NCBI GenBank assembly: GCA_013399115.1
Contig: VXAA01004252.1
Span: 62,001-126,000 of the forward strand
Source of the DNA: Anseranas semipalmata
Lineage: Eukaryota; Chordata; Aves; Anseriformes; Anseranatidae
DNA: 64,000 bases
Direction of reading: 5' to 3'
The notes beneath the pieces were generated by a model, which had not been told where the DNA came from, did no database searches, and worked only from the letters and a program-made list of their open reading frames with translations. Shown here one piece after another: positions 40,001 to 55,000 of this stretch. Positions within the stretch are counted from its first letter, which is position 1; the number at the start of each line of letters is the position of its first letter. The translations under genes were made by a program, and so were the position numbers.

Positions 40001-43000
40001 TTACTGCCTACAACCGAGAAGCTCTGCCAGCTCAGGGAGCCACTCTGAATTACGTTTTCCTCTCGAAAGCCATATGGTGGTAGGATCTAAAAAGCCCTTT
40101 CTGTTCACAAACACCCTGAGAGGAAGCTGTTGCAGATGCCTTCACATAACTTTAATGTTCTGAGGAAATGAATGAAGTCTTTTACTTCCCCTTTTCCAGC
40201 TGGGGCTGTTGGAGTTGCCAGTGCCATTTTGATGGGGGGAAGAAAGTGAGCACCCTCAAGACTGGGGGTTTTGGTTACTCCAGTTCTGGTTTTCCCTATC
40301 AGCCTGACTTCATGGCAGCCATTCCTCAGGGATGCTGTTCCCTGCTTTCTTGGCAGGGAGGCCATTGTTACTGCACCTTGCTAAATCCTTCTCAAGATCT
40401 GTGTGGCTCAGAGTATCACTGCTTCCAAGAAGGCTATTTGAATGCTTCTTCCTTTCAGCACAAATTGCACTTGATTACAAAAAGTTAACATTTTTTTTTC
40501 TCACAATTACTATTACTATTTCTTACAATTACTATGTTACAATTATGTTACTGGCAAGATTTTTCTCCACAAAATCTACTGAAGTATCCTCAAGTTTAAT
40601 ATCGTGTGATCTCTTCCATCTTCAGACTCAGCCAGATCTCTTACAAGACCTCTGCAGAAAAAGCTTGCAACTGTATATTTGTTTTCACAGATCATTGAAG
40701 AATAGTTATTAAGTCTTGTCCCAACAGTTAGCTACTGACCTCAAAGCAATTTTTGTCAGCAGACATTGATGTTTTTTGTTTTGTTTGGTACAACCATAAA
40801 TTGTGATAATGACACAGACTGATGAAAAGCCGAATGGTCTAGACTCATTCTAGTTTAGACCTGTTTTGTAAAGATATAAAAAATGAAATAAAGAATGAAA
40901 CTGATTAAAATATTTCAATTGACTTTTTAAACATTTGAGGAATATAAAAATAATTTATAAGGAAATGCATTCCTTATTCAAAAGATACTCAAAAACTATA
41001 TAGAAGTTTGATTTTTAACTATCCTTCGTTACAAATAAAACTTCATATTGCAATACCTGCATGGCAGTTGGGGAAAAAAAATAACAGTTTTCTTCTGCAC
41101 TATGTGCACTTTATCTATTTCACATGAACAGTCAATCAAGACTTTTTATTACTGCTTTCTCGAGTCTTTCACAATGCACCAAGGAAGGAAATCATAGTAT
41201 TTTCCCCATCACACCCCCACAAGAGTAAAACCTGTAAGAACTGGCAGCAGATAGACACAGTGTTTTGTACTTTAAAATGATCTTAAATTAAAAAACAAAC
41301 CAACAAACAAAGACAAAACAAAAAAACACTTTTTTAAGATCTCCAGTGAACAAATTCTTCCTATCTTGATAGAAGTGTACACAATTACTATTCCAATATA
41401 TAGATCACTAGCAGAAATTTAAAAAATAGTCATGTTATGAAGTCTGAAAAATTGCAATATACTTGCTTCTGAAAGTTTTCCTCCCTCTGGTCTCTCACAA
41501 CCTGAGGCTTTTATATAGATGGTAGGTCTGTTCAATAACTGATTTTTGCTAAGTCATGATGTCTTTGAGGCATTTGATGTGAGGGAGAGAAAAACAAATG
41601 CAACTACGGTCTGGCTGTCTCCTCCAGAACCAGGCTAGTAGGCTGCAGTCTGGAAAGTCCACGCCTATTGGTTTATATGTTTCTATTAAACTGTTTGATA
41701 TTTGGGCTCAAAACTTTTTTCAAACCCATTCACCTCAGAATCCCTACACCTGAAAATGAATCATTTAAGTACATAAAACCAGCCCAGTAGAGGCATGGTG
41801 AAATGGGTATCTTCAACTATGCCTTCTAGAGAATACTACACTTTAAAAAAGACATTTGTTCTACAGAGTTTAAAAGACTAATGATTAAAATGGACAGATG
41901 TGAATAAAGTCTTTTGGCAGACAGTGTTGTGATGGGTCTGTTTAGTATCTCCCCAATAACAGAAATTCAAAGACTTAATGCACTAACCATGCCTTATGCT
42001 GTGCACTCTTTGACAAGTAACAGCCTGACGTGTCAGAGGCTAACATTTCCTTGGAACCTCGGTAAGCATTATGCTGCAAAAATCTTTGTACATTATGACT
42101 GGATATCGTGCTGTGCAGTTATTATAAGCCCTGCGTGCTACTTTACAAACATCACAGTGACGTGAATGGTTACTCAGACAGCTGTACAAAAAAAAAGAAT
42201 AGCTTTAGGAAAGTTGCTGCTTTGCTTATCGTTACAGATTAACAGGATTCTAACTTGAACCTGTAATTGTTTATTTAGGTAATACTCTACTTCTCCCTTC
42301 CTGGTGCTTATGGTTACTCAGTGATGGAATTTTACTGATTCACAGAAAATTTTAGAGTATAGATGTCACACCACTTTTAGCCTTATTTATAACAATGTTT
42401 GTTTTAGAGGCAGAAAGATACGTTTCTTTAGCCAGCAGGCACAGTTGATACCAATGGGAAATACTCTGGATTTCTTCTCAGGGAAAATGTGACTGTATTG
42501 ATGTGCTTAGAAACCCTTCTGGAATTCACACAGAAAAACCCTGCCCACAATTAGCAATAATATACTGGGGTCGGAAACGTAAAGGCAAATCAAAGCTATA
42601 TAAATGTACATGGTTTAATGTCTATACATTACTACATTGATGGCAAATGCTTCGAGACAAGTATTCATTTTATTCAAAGTGCCTACCGCAAAAGCTTTCA
42701 GCACCTCCATCACTGAGGACCATTAGCTGCTAATAAACAGGTGGTGAAAAAGGTAACTAACTGAAAACATCCAATTGACTGCTGCCTTAAAAGCACCACC
42801 ATACAGCAATCTTTACCATTCAGGAATCCACAAGTCAAAAAAGGTTAACGATCTCTCTGATTCACCACAATGGCATTCTTGTTCAGAAAATGCTATTAAA
42901 AGTGGAAAGAGTAACTCCTACTTCTTATGAACCCTGTCCTGCAACTCTGCCGTCAATGGCAGGGTGGACAATGCGGAAAGGAGAACAGAGACTGGAGAAC

Positions 43001-46000
43001 AGAGAGCTGAGTTGCTCTATTTGCTGGAAGGGAAAGTGTCTGTATTACCTATAGTGTTAGACCCCATTAACTACGCTATACAGGTTAGGCATCAAAGCCT
43101 GACTTGGGTGTTTGGTGTAATCTCCCCCACCCTTATCCCACCAACGAGTAAAGGACAGGAGTTAAACATCAGAAGGTATCTCTCTTCCTCTCTCTGTTGT
43201 ACTGGTTTCAACAGAAGAGACTTGCCATGAAATCACTGATTTACATGCTGATCTTTAACATAACTGTTTCTATTTTTTTGGAGTAGCCCTCATTACTCCA
43301 AACAAATCAATCTGTTATAAAGACAGAAGCTTTTTACAGTATTTTTCTAATGTGTTCTGTTCTCACTTTACACAGATACATTTACCAAAGCTCTGAACTA
43401 ACTGAACCACTAATTTTGTCAACCATTGATTAGCTATTGTATTATGAGGGCTGAACTGAAATCTGCTTTTGGAAGAAAATCTAAGTTCCATCTTGGTCCT
43501 CTAATACAGTGTAGGACATGGGGCCAGAATTTTCCTAACAGCTGCCAGGAAAACTGTTTGCTTAAAGGGAATTTTACTGTAGAAGTAGATACACTGCAAA
43601 ATTTCAAGGGCCTGGCATGGGTCCTATTTCATTTGCAAAAAGGCTGTTTTAATGATCTAAGAACTTCTGGGAAGCAGCTACATCTCTCAGATGTCTCACG
43701 TGGTACCTGGTATGGCTAAATCACGTGGGGACTGCTATCAGAGGAGACTACTGCAGGTCTGTGGGCAGGACCAGCGGCCTCTCTGCCTGCAGTGAAGCTC
43801 ACTGCAGGAGCCCAGGGCTGAACTCCAGTTTCACACACATATTTGGGGTGGAAATACGGAAAAAAAAGATGAAGCTGATTTTCACTGGTCCCTCAGAGTA
43901 AGGAAAAAAGGTATTGTTTTGTTTTAGTTCTGTTCCTGTAATCAAGATTATAAGCAAAGAGCAAAGGAAAAAAAATCATTTGTTGGTAGGCCTACCTATT
44001 GTCCCATTGCTTAGCACGTGCCAGAGGACCATCAGGGAAAACATGGAGTTTAATTTCTTTACCTGAAATTCAAGCTAACCCGTGGGTAGTTTGAACCACA
44101 CAGATGTAGTCTGGCCAACATTTGGCAAAGGAACAGTCACCCTACTTCCTGACACAAGTCACCCCCAAGTCAATGGAACTGTGGATGCCATTGCATGGCA
44201 TGGTCAAGGACTGCAGTCCGAGCTCTCATGTAAATCAGCGACATGCTGTTCAGTGGAACAGTATCATTCCCATCAGCCAGGAGCTGGTGGCCTTTTCAGT
44301 GGGAAATCTTTCAGCACGACATTTAAGAGGGCAAATTTCTGTAAACATCCTACTTGCACCACTCCCTTGCTTACCTGTAAAGCCTGCTCACCAGAACCTC
44401 ACTGGTGAATCCCATTCCTCCCCAAAACTGGAGACAGCTGTCGGTCACTTCACGGGCCAGACGACCTGCCTTTAGTTTAGCCATGGAAGCAAATTTGGTC
44501 ACATCGTTGCCTTCCACATAGAGAGCTAAAAAATAATGAAAAAAGCACAGTTACACACACACAGTCATTAACCACAGCCTGGCAACTATCTCCCCATATT
44601 CCTTCAGCCTGACAATGTTCTTTGCTTTAGGAAAGTCACATCTGGGAAGGCAGATGTGGGAGCTCACCAACAGTGCGGTACAGCAGCGAGCGAAGCAGCT
44701 CCAGTTCGGTTGCCAGCTCTGCCAGGCGGAAATGCACGACTTGGTTGTGCAGCACGGACCGGTCAAACACTTTCCGCTGGCGAGTGTAGTCGATGGTTTC
44801 TTGTATTATAGTTTCCAGTGGTGTCAGGACTTCAGGAATCAAAGCACAGAACAAGACATAGATTTACCCAGGTCTGTTGTTTTTCTTCGTGTTGAAAAAG
44901 ATGTTTATTTTTTTCCCAATACAAATACATTTTTACAAACAATACATTAAGTTTTCTGAAGTAAATTATTCCAAATGCTCAGTTTGGGAGCAGAGTTTCA
45001 ATTCTTAAAAAGGTCTGGCATTCCCTTGTACCCTGAGGACAGATTCCTTATCCTTACTACACCTGAGCTTCAAACTGCCAAAACTCAGAGGAGAATGAAG
45101 GGGAGTGGGAGGAGTGCAGCAAAGTCATGGAGAGCAGTATGTAATAATGAGTATGTAACCATTACCCTTAATACATCATTTGGGGCTCTATCACAAGCTT
45201 GTGGAACTCCTGCTTTCCATGCTACTTGTGTCCTGATCGGCAGATACAATCCCGAAAGAAAATCTGAAGGCAGGCAGCGTGCACACTGAGCAATGCTGTG
45301 GAAATGTAAATACAAGGAAGCTTTCAGGGAGAAGGTAGAAATCTATTCAGAGATCAAGGAACATGAACAGACTATGATTACACTCTGTGATCCAATCCCA
45401 ATAAAGAAAGGAAGGGAAAAATATGAAGCTTCACACACAGCCACTTTTAGTGAATCCTAAACTGTGCTTCTAATGGAAACAGAATCAAAATAGGACACTG
45501 CTGGAAGACAGGTGAGAGCGATGGGAGACACTGCTTTGAAGTAAGAAAACTACTTTGCTGCATTTTTTTTTTCCAGCAACCTTAGAGCAACCCTGTTTTA
45601 AACAAGAAAAAGGAAGAGAGTTTTCTTTCCACAACTAGCCAGTCTTGAAGTGAATGAAGGGATGGGCTATCAGTCTGTTGCAGCTTAGCTAGGATAAAAG
45701 CAGGTGCCGAATTTGTGGGGAATTCTGTTTGGCAAATGTGGGCCACGTCATTGTGGCAAGCAGTAGGGAGAGTGGAGAGAGTTCACAAATCCAACTGTAT
45801 GGATGTGTCACATTTTCTCTTTTGAAAATATGCATATCCACATCCATACACCTTTAGAACCTGAAACACAAAAATCTAAATCTGAAATACAAAATTCAAC
45901 CAAGCCTTAGACTACTGCAAATCCCTTTTCCCACGCACCATAGCTCCTGCAGGTACCCACATGCAAGTTCCTCACAGGAGCCTGGTGTGCTTCCATACTT

Positions 46001-49000
46001 CTTTTTGCATCAATTTTGAGACCACCTCTACTTAAATTTCATCCCTGTACTGCTCTCATGTATTCTCATATACATCCCTATACTGTTCTCATATGCAGAC
46101 TTTGGCTCCCACTACCTGCCCCCCGCCACGATCATTCACCAACTTTTCCACAGACCACTGCTTTTTGCATCCTCTCCCCACCTTATTCTGTAAGGTGACC
46201 AGCTTTTCTCATTCCTTTAACATTTTCCCCTCCTTTCTCAAACAACTAGCCACATTGCTTACTTTGAAACAAACAAACAAACAAAAAATATATAGAATAA
46301 AGTCTTGGTTTCTTCCATGTTAATTCTATGCTATAATTCTATGCACCTCTTGCTTCTTACCCAAACTGGGAAGCATAGAGCTGAGTCTGAACTGCTGGGA
46401 GAGAAACCAAACAGCACATGCCAGTGCTAGGACAGCAGAAGAGAGGTGGGAGGGATAATGACGTGGGATTAGTCTTGCATCGGTCTGTCAGACCGAGGTG
46501 CTCCAGCATGGCTCATCTGGTTCCCAGCATCCAGCACTGGGAAATGGCAAAGCAGCAGCAGGACCGGGTGGGAAGGAACGGAACAGCACCTGTGTCAGTC
46601 CTGGCTGCAAAAGTATCATGGTTCTGGTCCATCTCTGCTCAGGCTGTCACCACGCGTCAGGGCAGGGAGCAGGGAGCATGGGAGGGTTGCTCTCGCTGTG
46701 CTTGCCTCTTCACTTCACTGCCCCCTTCCTGCCCCAGGTCTCAGCTAACCCATCCTCCCTTGTTTTCTTGGCTGTCATCACTGCCCTTCTGCTTATTTCT
46801 GGAACTGCCACTTGCACGCAGAAATAAAGAGAGGAGAATTTCTCAGAACAGGTATTTAGAGCTATAAGCATAGCTCTGAAATGTCAAAGCTCAACCGTGA
46901 AGCAAACAGCAAGGAAACGCAGCATGTCACTAATACCCTGATGCCAACAGCCCTTTACAACATAATAGCACACAATACTTTGCCAGTTGTACGATAAATA
47001 TAGAGAAATGCCATTATCAACAGTGAAATTCACTTTCTGTCTGAACTTTCATCTTTTTACTGTGCTCATGTATTTGCTTCCTCTTTTGTCATACAATGTT
47101 CTCCACATCCTCGGGCAAACTTGGCCTCAGGCGTTCCGACTGACAGCACACGCAGGAAATGTCACTCAGGGGCAGCACAGGGACCAGACAGCAGAGCATT
47201 GTGAAAGCACTTGCAATTGCCAGATGCAGAACAATCTTTTCCTCGTACTTCCATCCAATTTACATTTTTCCACTTGAAACTTCTGCTCACTGTGAACACT
47301 TTGCCTTGCTATGTCTCCACCCAACACAAAAGGAAACTAATACATTTTTCTCAGGCGGTCACTGATCCCTCTCTAGTGAGACGTACAGCAAGCTCTGAGC
47401 TGAACAATCTCTTACGGACGTGGGTCGCCCATGCAAAAGTATCTGTCATCCTGCTTACTGGCCGTGACTCAACAGTGCTCATAAAACGCAGGCTACAGGA
47501 GCATATAGAATTCATTAGAGAAGTGCCATTCTGCTCTCTCACACACTCACTGAATTCCTTCTTTGCCTCCAAGTTAAGCAATTCACAAGAAAACTTTGCT
47601 TTTTTGCCATAGTGACAAAATCCCCTCCTGTGGTCAGTGTAACAGGTCCTCAAAGTGATAGTGTTTGCTGAGTGTCACAACACGGGAGAGGTATGTGGCA
47701 GCTCTTCCCCTTCAATGAAGCAGCAAACAGAGTGACTTTTACCAACGCCTTTGATGACGTGCCACTTGGAAGAAAAGACTGCACCTGTGACCAAATTTTG
47801 CAAAGTCAGATTCTTGAAAAACATATGCTTGATAAAAATAAAAAGCCTTCCAGGCAATTCATGTTATAAATCTGTTTAACTCAAACTTTATTTTAAAAGG
47901 AAAAAAAAAAAGAGATAGATGGTGGAGCACGAAGAAAAGTCCCATTCTAATACTTGGCCACAAGGAAGATAATTAGTAAACAAAGAGAAGGCTGAACCAC
48001 ATAACATTTCATACTAAAAGTACCTTATAAAAAGAAAAAACAACTCCCCCAAAACAACAACAAAAAAAGGAAAGAAAGAAAAGAATTGCAGTGACAGTGA
48101 AGTGACAGTGAAACTGCCAAGTTTTAGGAAGCAGTTGAAGCAAGCATGCCAGGACCAGTCCCTGAAGTGTTCAAAAGCAGCCGATGATTTTCAGTGTCAC
48201 ATGAATAGCCATGAATTGGGAAGGTGCAGAAATGTCCTTCTGAGGGCCAAAAATGAGGACTAGGATGAACATGTGCAGACCTAATCACAAAATTACTGAA
48301 GGCATACACATAGCCCTGAATATCTTAGCCTTCAGCAAAACACTTGTGGTTGCATGGATGCAAAACTATATGTAGGACTGGAAGCTAGCAGTGCTTGTAA
48401 TGTTGTGGTGTAACAAACCACATCCATCAGGCAGCCATCTCTCTTCTGAACATCAGTTACTCTTTTTTTCTCATTTACCACAACTGGTTACCTCTGAAGT
48501 TTGCAACTTGACACAAGACATGAGCCTTGTCCCTGCTCCCAGTGCTCTTCATGCATTTTACATCAGATTGTCAGTGGATAAAAGCAAAAATGACCCAGTG
48601 GGCACAGCATGACCTGGGTCCCTCCTAGCAAAGACACTGTGGGATGGAGCTCCATCTCCCTCGGTGGCAGCAGGGACCAAAGATACCCTTCCCAGATTGC
48701 TCATCATCATTCTGGCAAAAAGGAGAATTGAAACCTCGCGTCCCACTTCCTGAAAGAGCGCGTTGGCTGCCAGGCTGTTGTGCAAAGCTGGATAGTACCA
48801 AGCTGACAGTGGCTTTGAACACAAGTGATCTCACCTGCTGGGCTTTGTGTTTTGATGCGGTCACCGGGCGTCACTCTCACCCGGGGCATGACTAACACTG
48901 CTGGCTACTCTGCTGGCTGGGGAATCTCACTGCAGCCTGGAGTTTCTGATTGTTTTGTTTAACATAGACTCCAAACTTTAGCACAAGAATACTTAATCGA

Positions 49001-52000
49001 GCCCTTACAGTCTGTGTAAACCTTGATTATGTTTCAGAAGTGCCCTTTTGCTTTGAGGAGGAGGGAACTCTCTCACTCATTTGGTGAGGCAGTGCTCATG
49101 GAGACCAGCCATGTGTACGAAGAGAGGTCGAATGCAGTTACTGCACCTGAAGGTAATTAGCACAAGGTGCAGAGGAACTACATAAATTAAAACAAATCCT
49201 GACAAGATTTCAGTGGGGCAAAACTTTCTGTTCCGTTCATAAGCTCTACTAAGGTGACACTGTAACTACTGTTTAATAGCCTTGCCATTAATTAGTGAAA
49301 AAGACTTCTTTTTATGTTGATGATGCTCACAGAAAAATGAGATGGTAAAATATATCTGCAGAAAAACAGCTTCCTGCCCAGCTGCTTGATTTTGGCTGAT
49401 TTTCTGACTCCTTTATGTTAATTCCAAACTTTGGAAAACATATGTTTGTGATAAGCAAAGAAATCTGAAGTCATATACTTGAGGGACTTCTGATGATGGA
49501 CACCAGAAATACAGGTGAGTCACCTTTGAGGCATAAGCACAGCTCTAGACCAAGGCTACTGCTGTACTATCTACCCTCAAGGATAGAAAACTGCTTTAAA
49601 CCACTCTCTTTACTGGATCTGTCATATTTCTGCCTAGGCAGGAATACTCTTTTCCTTGGGATTTTCAAAACTTGCCTGTTCAAGGCCCTGAACAAACTGA
49701 TCTAGCTTTGAAATTTGGTCTGCTTTCACCAGAAGGCACGATGAGAGAACCTCCAGAGGCCCCTTTCAACTGGAATCATGTAGCTCTCAGTGACTGCTAT
49801 CTGAGCGTGCACTGTGCCTGCAGCATACGCCAGCATCCAAGGCTTGAATGGCGATGCCTTTGTACAAGCAGCTCTTCGGCACAAGCTCCAGGCCTCCAGC
49901 ACAGTGCTGCCTGCAGGCCCGAGCCTGCCCGGCCTGCAGAGGCTGTCGGAAGCAGGCCCTGGAGAGCCGATCTGCGCGCCTGCAGTGGCTGCTCGCAGGC
50001 AATTGCTAGAGATCCAGAATCAGCCCAAATTAAACACAGGGAAAACACTGAGAAGTGTTGAAACAATGGCTCCACCTGTGAGAGAGAATGCCTGAATACA
50101 CTCAGATGGCCTGGTGCTTGGGGCCCTCCTGTAGATGAGGAGGCCAACCACAGGCTCCAGGGAATATTCACCTTTAAAACCAAGTACAAGAGAAGAGGCT
50201 GACTGCTCTCAAAACACCCTGGAGCCCCTGGTTACAGCACTGTCCTTGGCACGGCAATCCCCAATTCATGCTTTTAGTATTAGGCATAGAGATTTCATAT
50301 TGAATGGATTTGAACTCAGCTTTATCCCCGTCCTGTGAATGTCCTGAACAGTGCACAAAGGCAGGAGCAGTACAGGGCCACATCTCCTTGCCAGAGACTG
50401 CAGCATCATCCCATGCAAGCCTGGCCTCCTGCCCCTTGCTAGACCTGCCCTCACAGTCACTATTTATCTCAGACTGAACTAAGAATATTGCCCCAAAGCA
50501 AAGATATTTTAAGCATCTGAACTCCAAAATACTTGGTCTGAGATCAACCCATAACAGGGAGTGATTTTTTTTAATTTGGTCACTGAAACAGAAAATCACT
50601 TTGTACAGTTGCCGATTCCCCAGCCACAGAGAGACAGTAACAGACTGTATGCACAGGAGTACAGGTATGGGGACATTATTTACACAAACCTGAAATTTAA
50701 AGAGGACTGTTGGGAGGAATGGGCTAAAAGTGGAAGATTGCTGAGGAGGATGGGATCAGAACAGAAGACTGGCAAGGAGGATTGTAAACACGTTCAAGTG
50801 ACCTTGCAGCTGGGAATACGTAAAGTCTGGGGAGTAGTACTGCAGAAAAGCGCATACATTGTACGCACTGCTGTTTATGCTCTGTGTGTTTGGCAAGTAG
50901 TACATCTGTGCATAGATAACATAGGTGTTTGGTAGACTTGGAGGTGCCCTATAGGATGTGCTTGAGCTCCCAGCACTGGTATAGAGAAGATCAAAGAAAA
51001 CCAGGGAGGATCACAGCATGGTGGTGAAAACTGCGCCTGTGCGAACCCTTGATAAACAGGTGTAAACAGCAGGCTGGTGATCTCCTAGCATGGACCCTGC
51101 TTAGCAGTGCCTGCATCCCTGCTTGTGTGCCTCTGCCTGGGTGTTGCTTCAGGGATCCCGTGGTAGGGGAGGGAACAAGAATAAATTTACTCTTTGCATT
51201 TTAGCTGTGGGTCCGTGGTTGTTCTGCTGCCTGCCTGTGCTGACTCACACAAGGACCAATCTTCAATCTTCTTATAGTGAACAACATTATATTTAAGTTA
51301 AAGAAGCAAACAACATGTGGTAAGGGGGAAGGTTGGAAAGCTGAAGATGGACAACCCAGACTTAGATATGGTTATCTGGAATATCAAGAATCTGTGTATC
51401 TCAAATATGTGGATTTGGGTATGGCCTGAGTTCAGAGTAACAGAAATTCTGTGACATCAGAACTTATGGGAAAGGAATTTGGTGTTGTACCACGTATGTC
51501 TGATGTGTACTGAGATAAAACAGATCTGTAAAAACAAAGCTATTAAATCCCGTATTTACACAGCCACTGAATTAAGTTTCTAAATCTAGGATAAACATCA
51601 TAGCTTACTGTACTACAGGAAAAGTCACCATCCTTCTACTTCATGACAGTATTTTGATAGCCTTTGTATTTGTAGCCAACATAACATGATGCTGTTTTTT
51701 CTTATCAGCAGAATGGACTGAGAAAAAGAAAAGCAAAACCAGCCTCTGTGATGCCTCACAAAATATTTTCTTTCTGTTCAAGTTTTCCTACTGAAAGGGA
51801 AAGTTGTCTGTATCCAGGCTATGACAGATTTCAAAAACAGATTGTAAGAGGTTGTAATTTACAATAAAATGAAAGTGCTATTAGTCATGCAGTAAGGGCA
51901 ACCCCTGTGTCCGTGCCAGGCCCCAGTGGCACAAACAATGACTTACCAGTGGCTACTCCCCACAGCCGCTCTTCTTGGAATTGGAACATCTGATATGTAA

Positions 52001-55000
52001 AACCCATTCCTTCCTCACCGATGAGGTTTTTGCTGGGGACTCTTACATCTTCAAAAAAGATCTGAGCTGTGTCTGATGACCTCATGCCCAGTTTGTCTAT
52101 CTTTTTAGCAATGTGAATGCCTGAAGGAAAACATGATAGTATTCTGGAATTTAAGAATAAAGTAGGCCACATCCCATTTTTAAGAGTTTTCTCCATTTTA
52201 TTTGACTAGAAAATCAGAAATTGCAATTTTAAAAGTCTTACTTTTCATTATGTCCCCAAATACTATTTGTTTACTAGTAGCAATGATCTTACTTCATGCA
52301 CATCTCGAAACCATGCAATATTTATTTGCTTATGTTTGATTTTTAGTGCACTATAATAAAATGCTGGAATTCAGATCAGCAGTATTTACTGAGTGCCTGC
52401 ACTACAGTGAAACAGTAAAGAAATATTTAATAACGACAGGAAACAGAATTATGTGTTAAGCTACAGCTAGAAAATTTCTACTCATGGAAATTCTCTTTGT
52501 TCTCTTTCTTCCACATTTATCCTTCCCTTTCTAACCTATTCTGATCTTTTCTGGTACCTGTAGCAGAAAGGGTTTATAATTTCATCATATCACTCTTTCC
52601 TAGTAATAAAAAAGTTAGACTCAAATTTATTTATAATTTTATAATTATAATAAATTAATATTCTAATATAATTAAATTCAATTGTAATTATAATTATAAT
52701 TTAATACGAACATCCAACAATTCTGTATCAACTCCAAATTTTGTTAAGGTTATGTATCTTATGATGGCTTACAAATACTATTTAGTAATTTAAAAAATTT
52801 AAAAAAAGTAAAAACTAATTTTAAAAAGTAATTTTAAAAATATATATTTATATATAAAGCACCTATCACCATATTGATGAACACTCTTTGGAACCACTCT
52901 GATGGCAGGGGTAAGAACAGGAGTTGGCCTGTTAGTAACTCAGCACTTGTTTCCAAACAACTTAAAAAAAAAAAAAGAAAGCCACAAGACTTTTCCATTT
53001 AAACAGTCACAGAAGGGTTTATAAGGATCATGATTCATTCCTTGGAGTTTTCATGTTGACTTCCTTGTGAAGAGGGTTTGCTTCCCCACTGACCTCCCTA
53101 TACAGCACAGACTCTGACCCAATGTGCAGATGTCTGCTGGAGATGAACCTGGTTCCTGCAGGAAAATCCTGTTGCAATCTCCATCCAGATCTCAAAATTG
53201 CTTCAGGTTTGGCCACGTAAGACTTCAGCTATGTAATCACACCAGGAAGGACTCCTTCCTGTTTTTTTTCCCAGCAAGCTTTTTTTTTTTCTACAAGTTC
53301 TTCCTTGATATTGTTTAGATGCAAGCATGGTTTACCACTGTGCCATGAGAGTTAGACAGCCATCCACTGATTTTTAATTCCCTTAAAGTCTTCAGCCTTT
53401 ACCTCCTTGTTTTTCTGGGATTAACACATGAAAATTCTGCGTGGAAATGAAGAATGCTTCAGAGGTAAACGGAGGCCAACAGCCAGATAAGAGATTTGTG
53501 CAAAACATGCTGATTACATCTGCCAAGTCAATATGTGTAGAAAAAACATCCTCCAAATCAGTTCATATGGATTCTGCAGAAAAGCAAACGTTCTACTATC
53601 CACAGACATGGTATTCTAACCGGTTTTGTGATGGAGGGGTATTCTGGTATTTTTTTCCTCTTCATTTTATTTTTTTTACAATCCTCTGCTACTCTCTAAC
53701 ATGGCTTAGTAGGAGTTGGTCACTGCACAAATTGTTGTGGTCCCTCTCTGTACTTCCATGGCTTCCACACCTCTTTCTGATCTAAAACAGACCTCTCAAG
53801 CTCCTACTGACAGGAGGCCTTCAGCCATGTGAAAATTACTTTGGTTTTGCAGGCAGAAGTTGGCAGTCATTTCTTTCAAATTCATCCTCTCTGGCAGCAC
53901 TGAATAAGATTATGGAAAGTTTCATTTCTCAGCAAAGCAGAGATGAAATACTGACACTATTTCCAAATGCCAAGCCTGCTCTCAGAAGAACATCCACATA
54001 GACTTCCACACCTTCCACTCAAGACTACTCCACTGGCCAATCTATAGACAGATTATGCGTTATGAATATTTGTTTTGATAAGTGTTCAATGTAGGAAGAA
54101 AATTGGAACATCTCTTGGATTGAAAATTATCCAGCAATTTGCACCCAGTCATGCCAGAAAAGCATCTGTGGTTTGTTTCTGTATAAAAATCAGAGTTAAA
54201 CAAACACACACTGAAACCATCTACGGGCCCAAATGATTTCTGGAACATCTTTTCCTGTTGGAATATTACTGCTTGGTTTCTTTGAGAGTCTCAGAGATCA
54301 TGCCTTTGGTCTACTTCCATCTGTTTTTATGTAATCATTGCTCCTTGCCCATATGAAGATGCACTTTCTGATTTTGTTATTGGGACGTTTGCTAAGGACT
54401 CTGCTGGACAAAGGGTAACTGCAATCACTCCTACGGTGTGCTTCCCCAGACCCACATAAGGTAACAACTATTGAAGAAAGCTCTTACAGGTTTGGTTAGA
54501 GGAGCTAAATGTGTTAATGACTTCTATCCATACTTCTTACAGATTGGGTTGTGTGTTCAAGTTTCCTGAATCCAGCAGCATTCTTTGGTTGTTGCACCTT
54601 ACCACTTTCACTTGCTCTTAGATTAATTCACGTTTCTCATTTAGAAGGAGGCCAATCTGCATCAGCCTCACGTAGTGTCTGTTGCTAGCGTATGTTTTAC
54701 ATTTTCTCTTTTTTGAAGATACTGATACATAATCATCTCTCTATGATATGGACATCAAAATCTTCCTTTACTTCATTTAATTATTTTCGCTCTCTTCATA
54801 AGGGGTACTATATACTAAAAATTACCAGCAGCAGTAGAAATCATCTGCCCAAATAATTCCCATTTTGTCTGTATTAAATAAATCACAAGCTATCTAATAA
54901 CATACATATCTCAATCTAGCAAGGCCAAGTGCCTGACTTACTAAAATCACTCTAACAGAGCCATTTGTGCTACTTGTGCCAAGAGCACTGAGATGGATTG

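Larger units (their letters stand above)
44830..51946 (-). other. 7.1-kb intron of the acyl-CoA dehydrogenase gene
   Basis: It contains a solo LTR (50708-51251), a degenerate CR1 end (49655-49776), a GC-rich block (about 49800-50000), a 33-bp imperfect tandem repeat (46040-46100) and an aaac repeat near 46267. No exon is expected, since the flanking exons join in phase. Confidence 0.75.

Noticed and set aside
42690..42745. Candidate terminal exon of the dehydrogenase (SDGGAE-like on the - strand)
   Set aside because: Only a weak likeness to the GGGADE block; the exon at 37062-36972 fits the phase, the signature Asp and the stop far better.
46418..46867. 149-residue open frame on the + strand
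   Set aside because: Lies in an intron, has no recognisable domain, and its composition follows the local GC-richer DNA.
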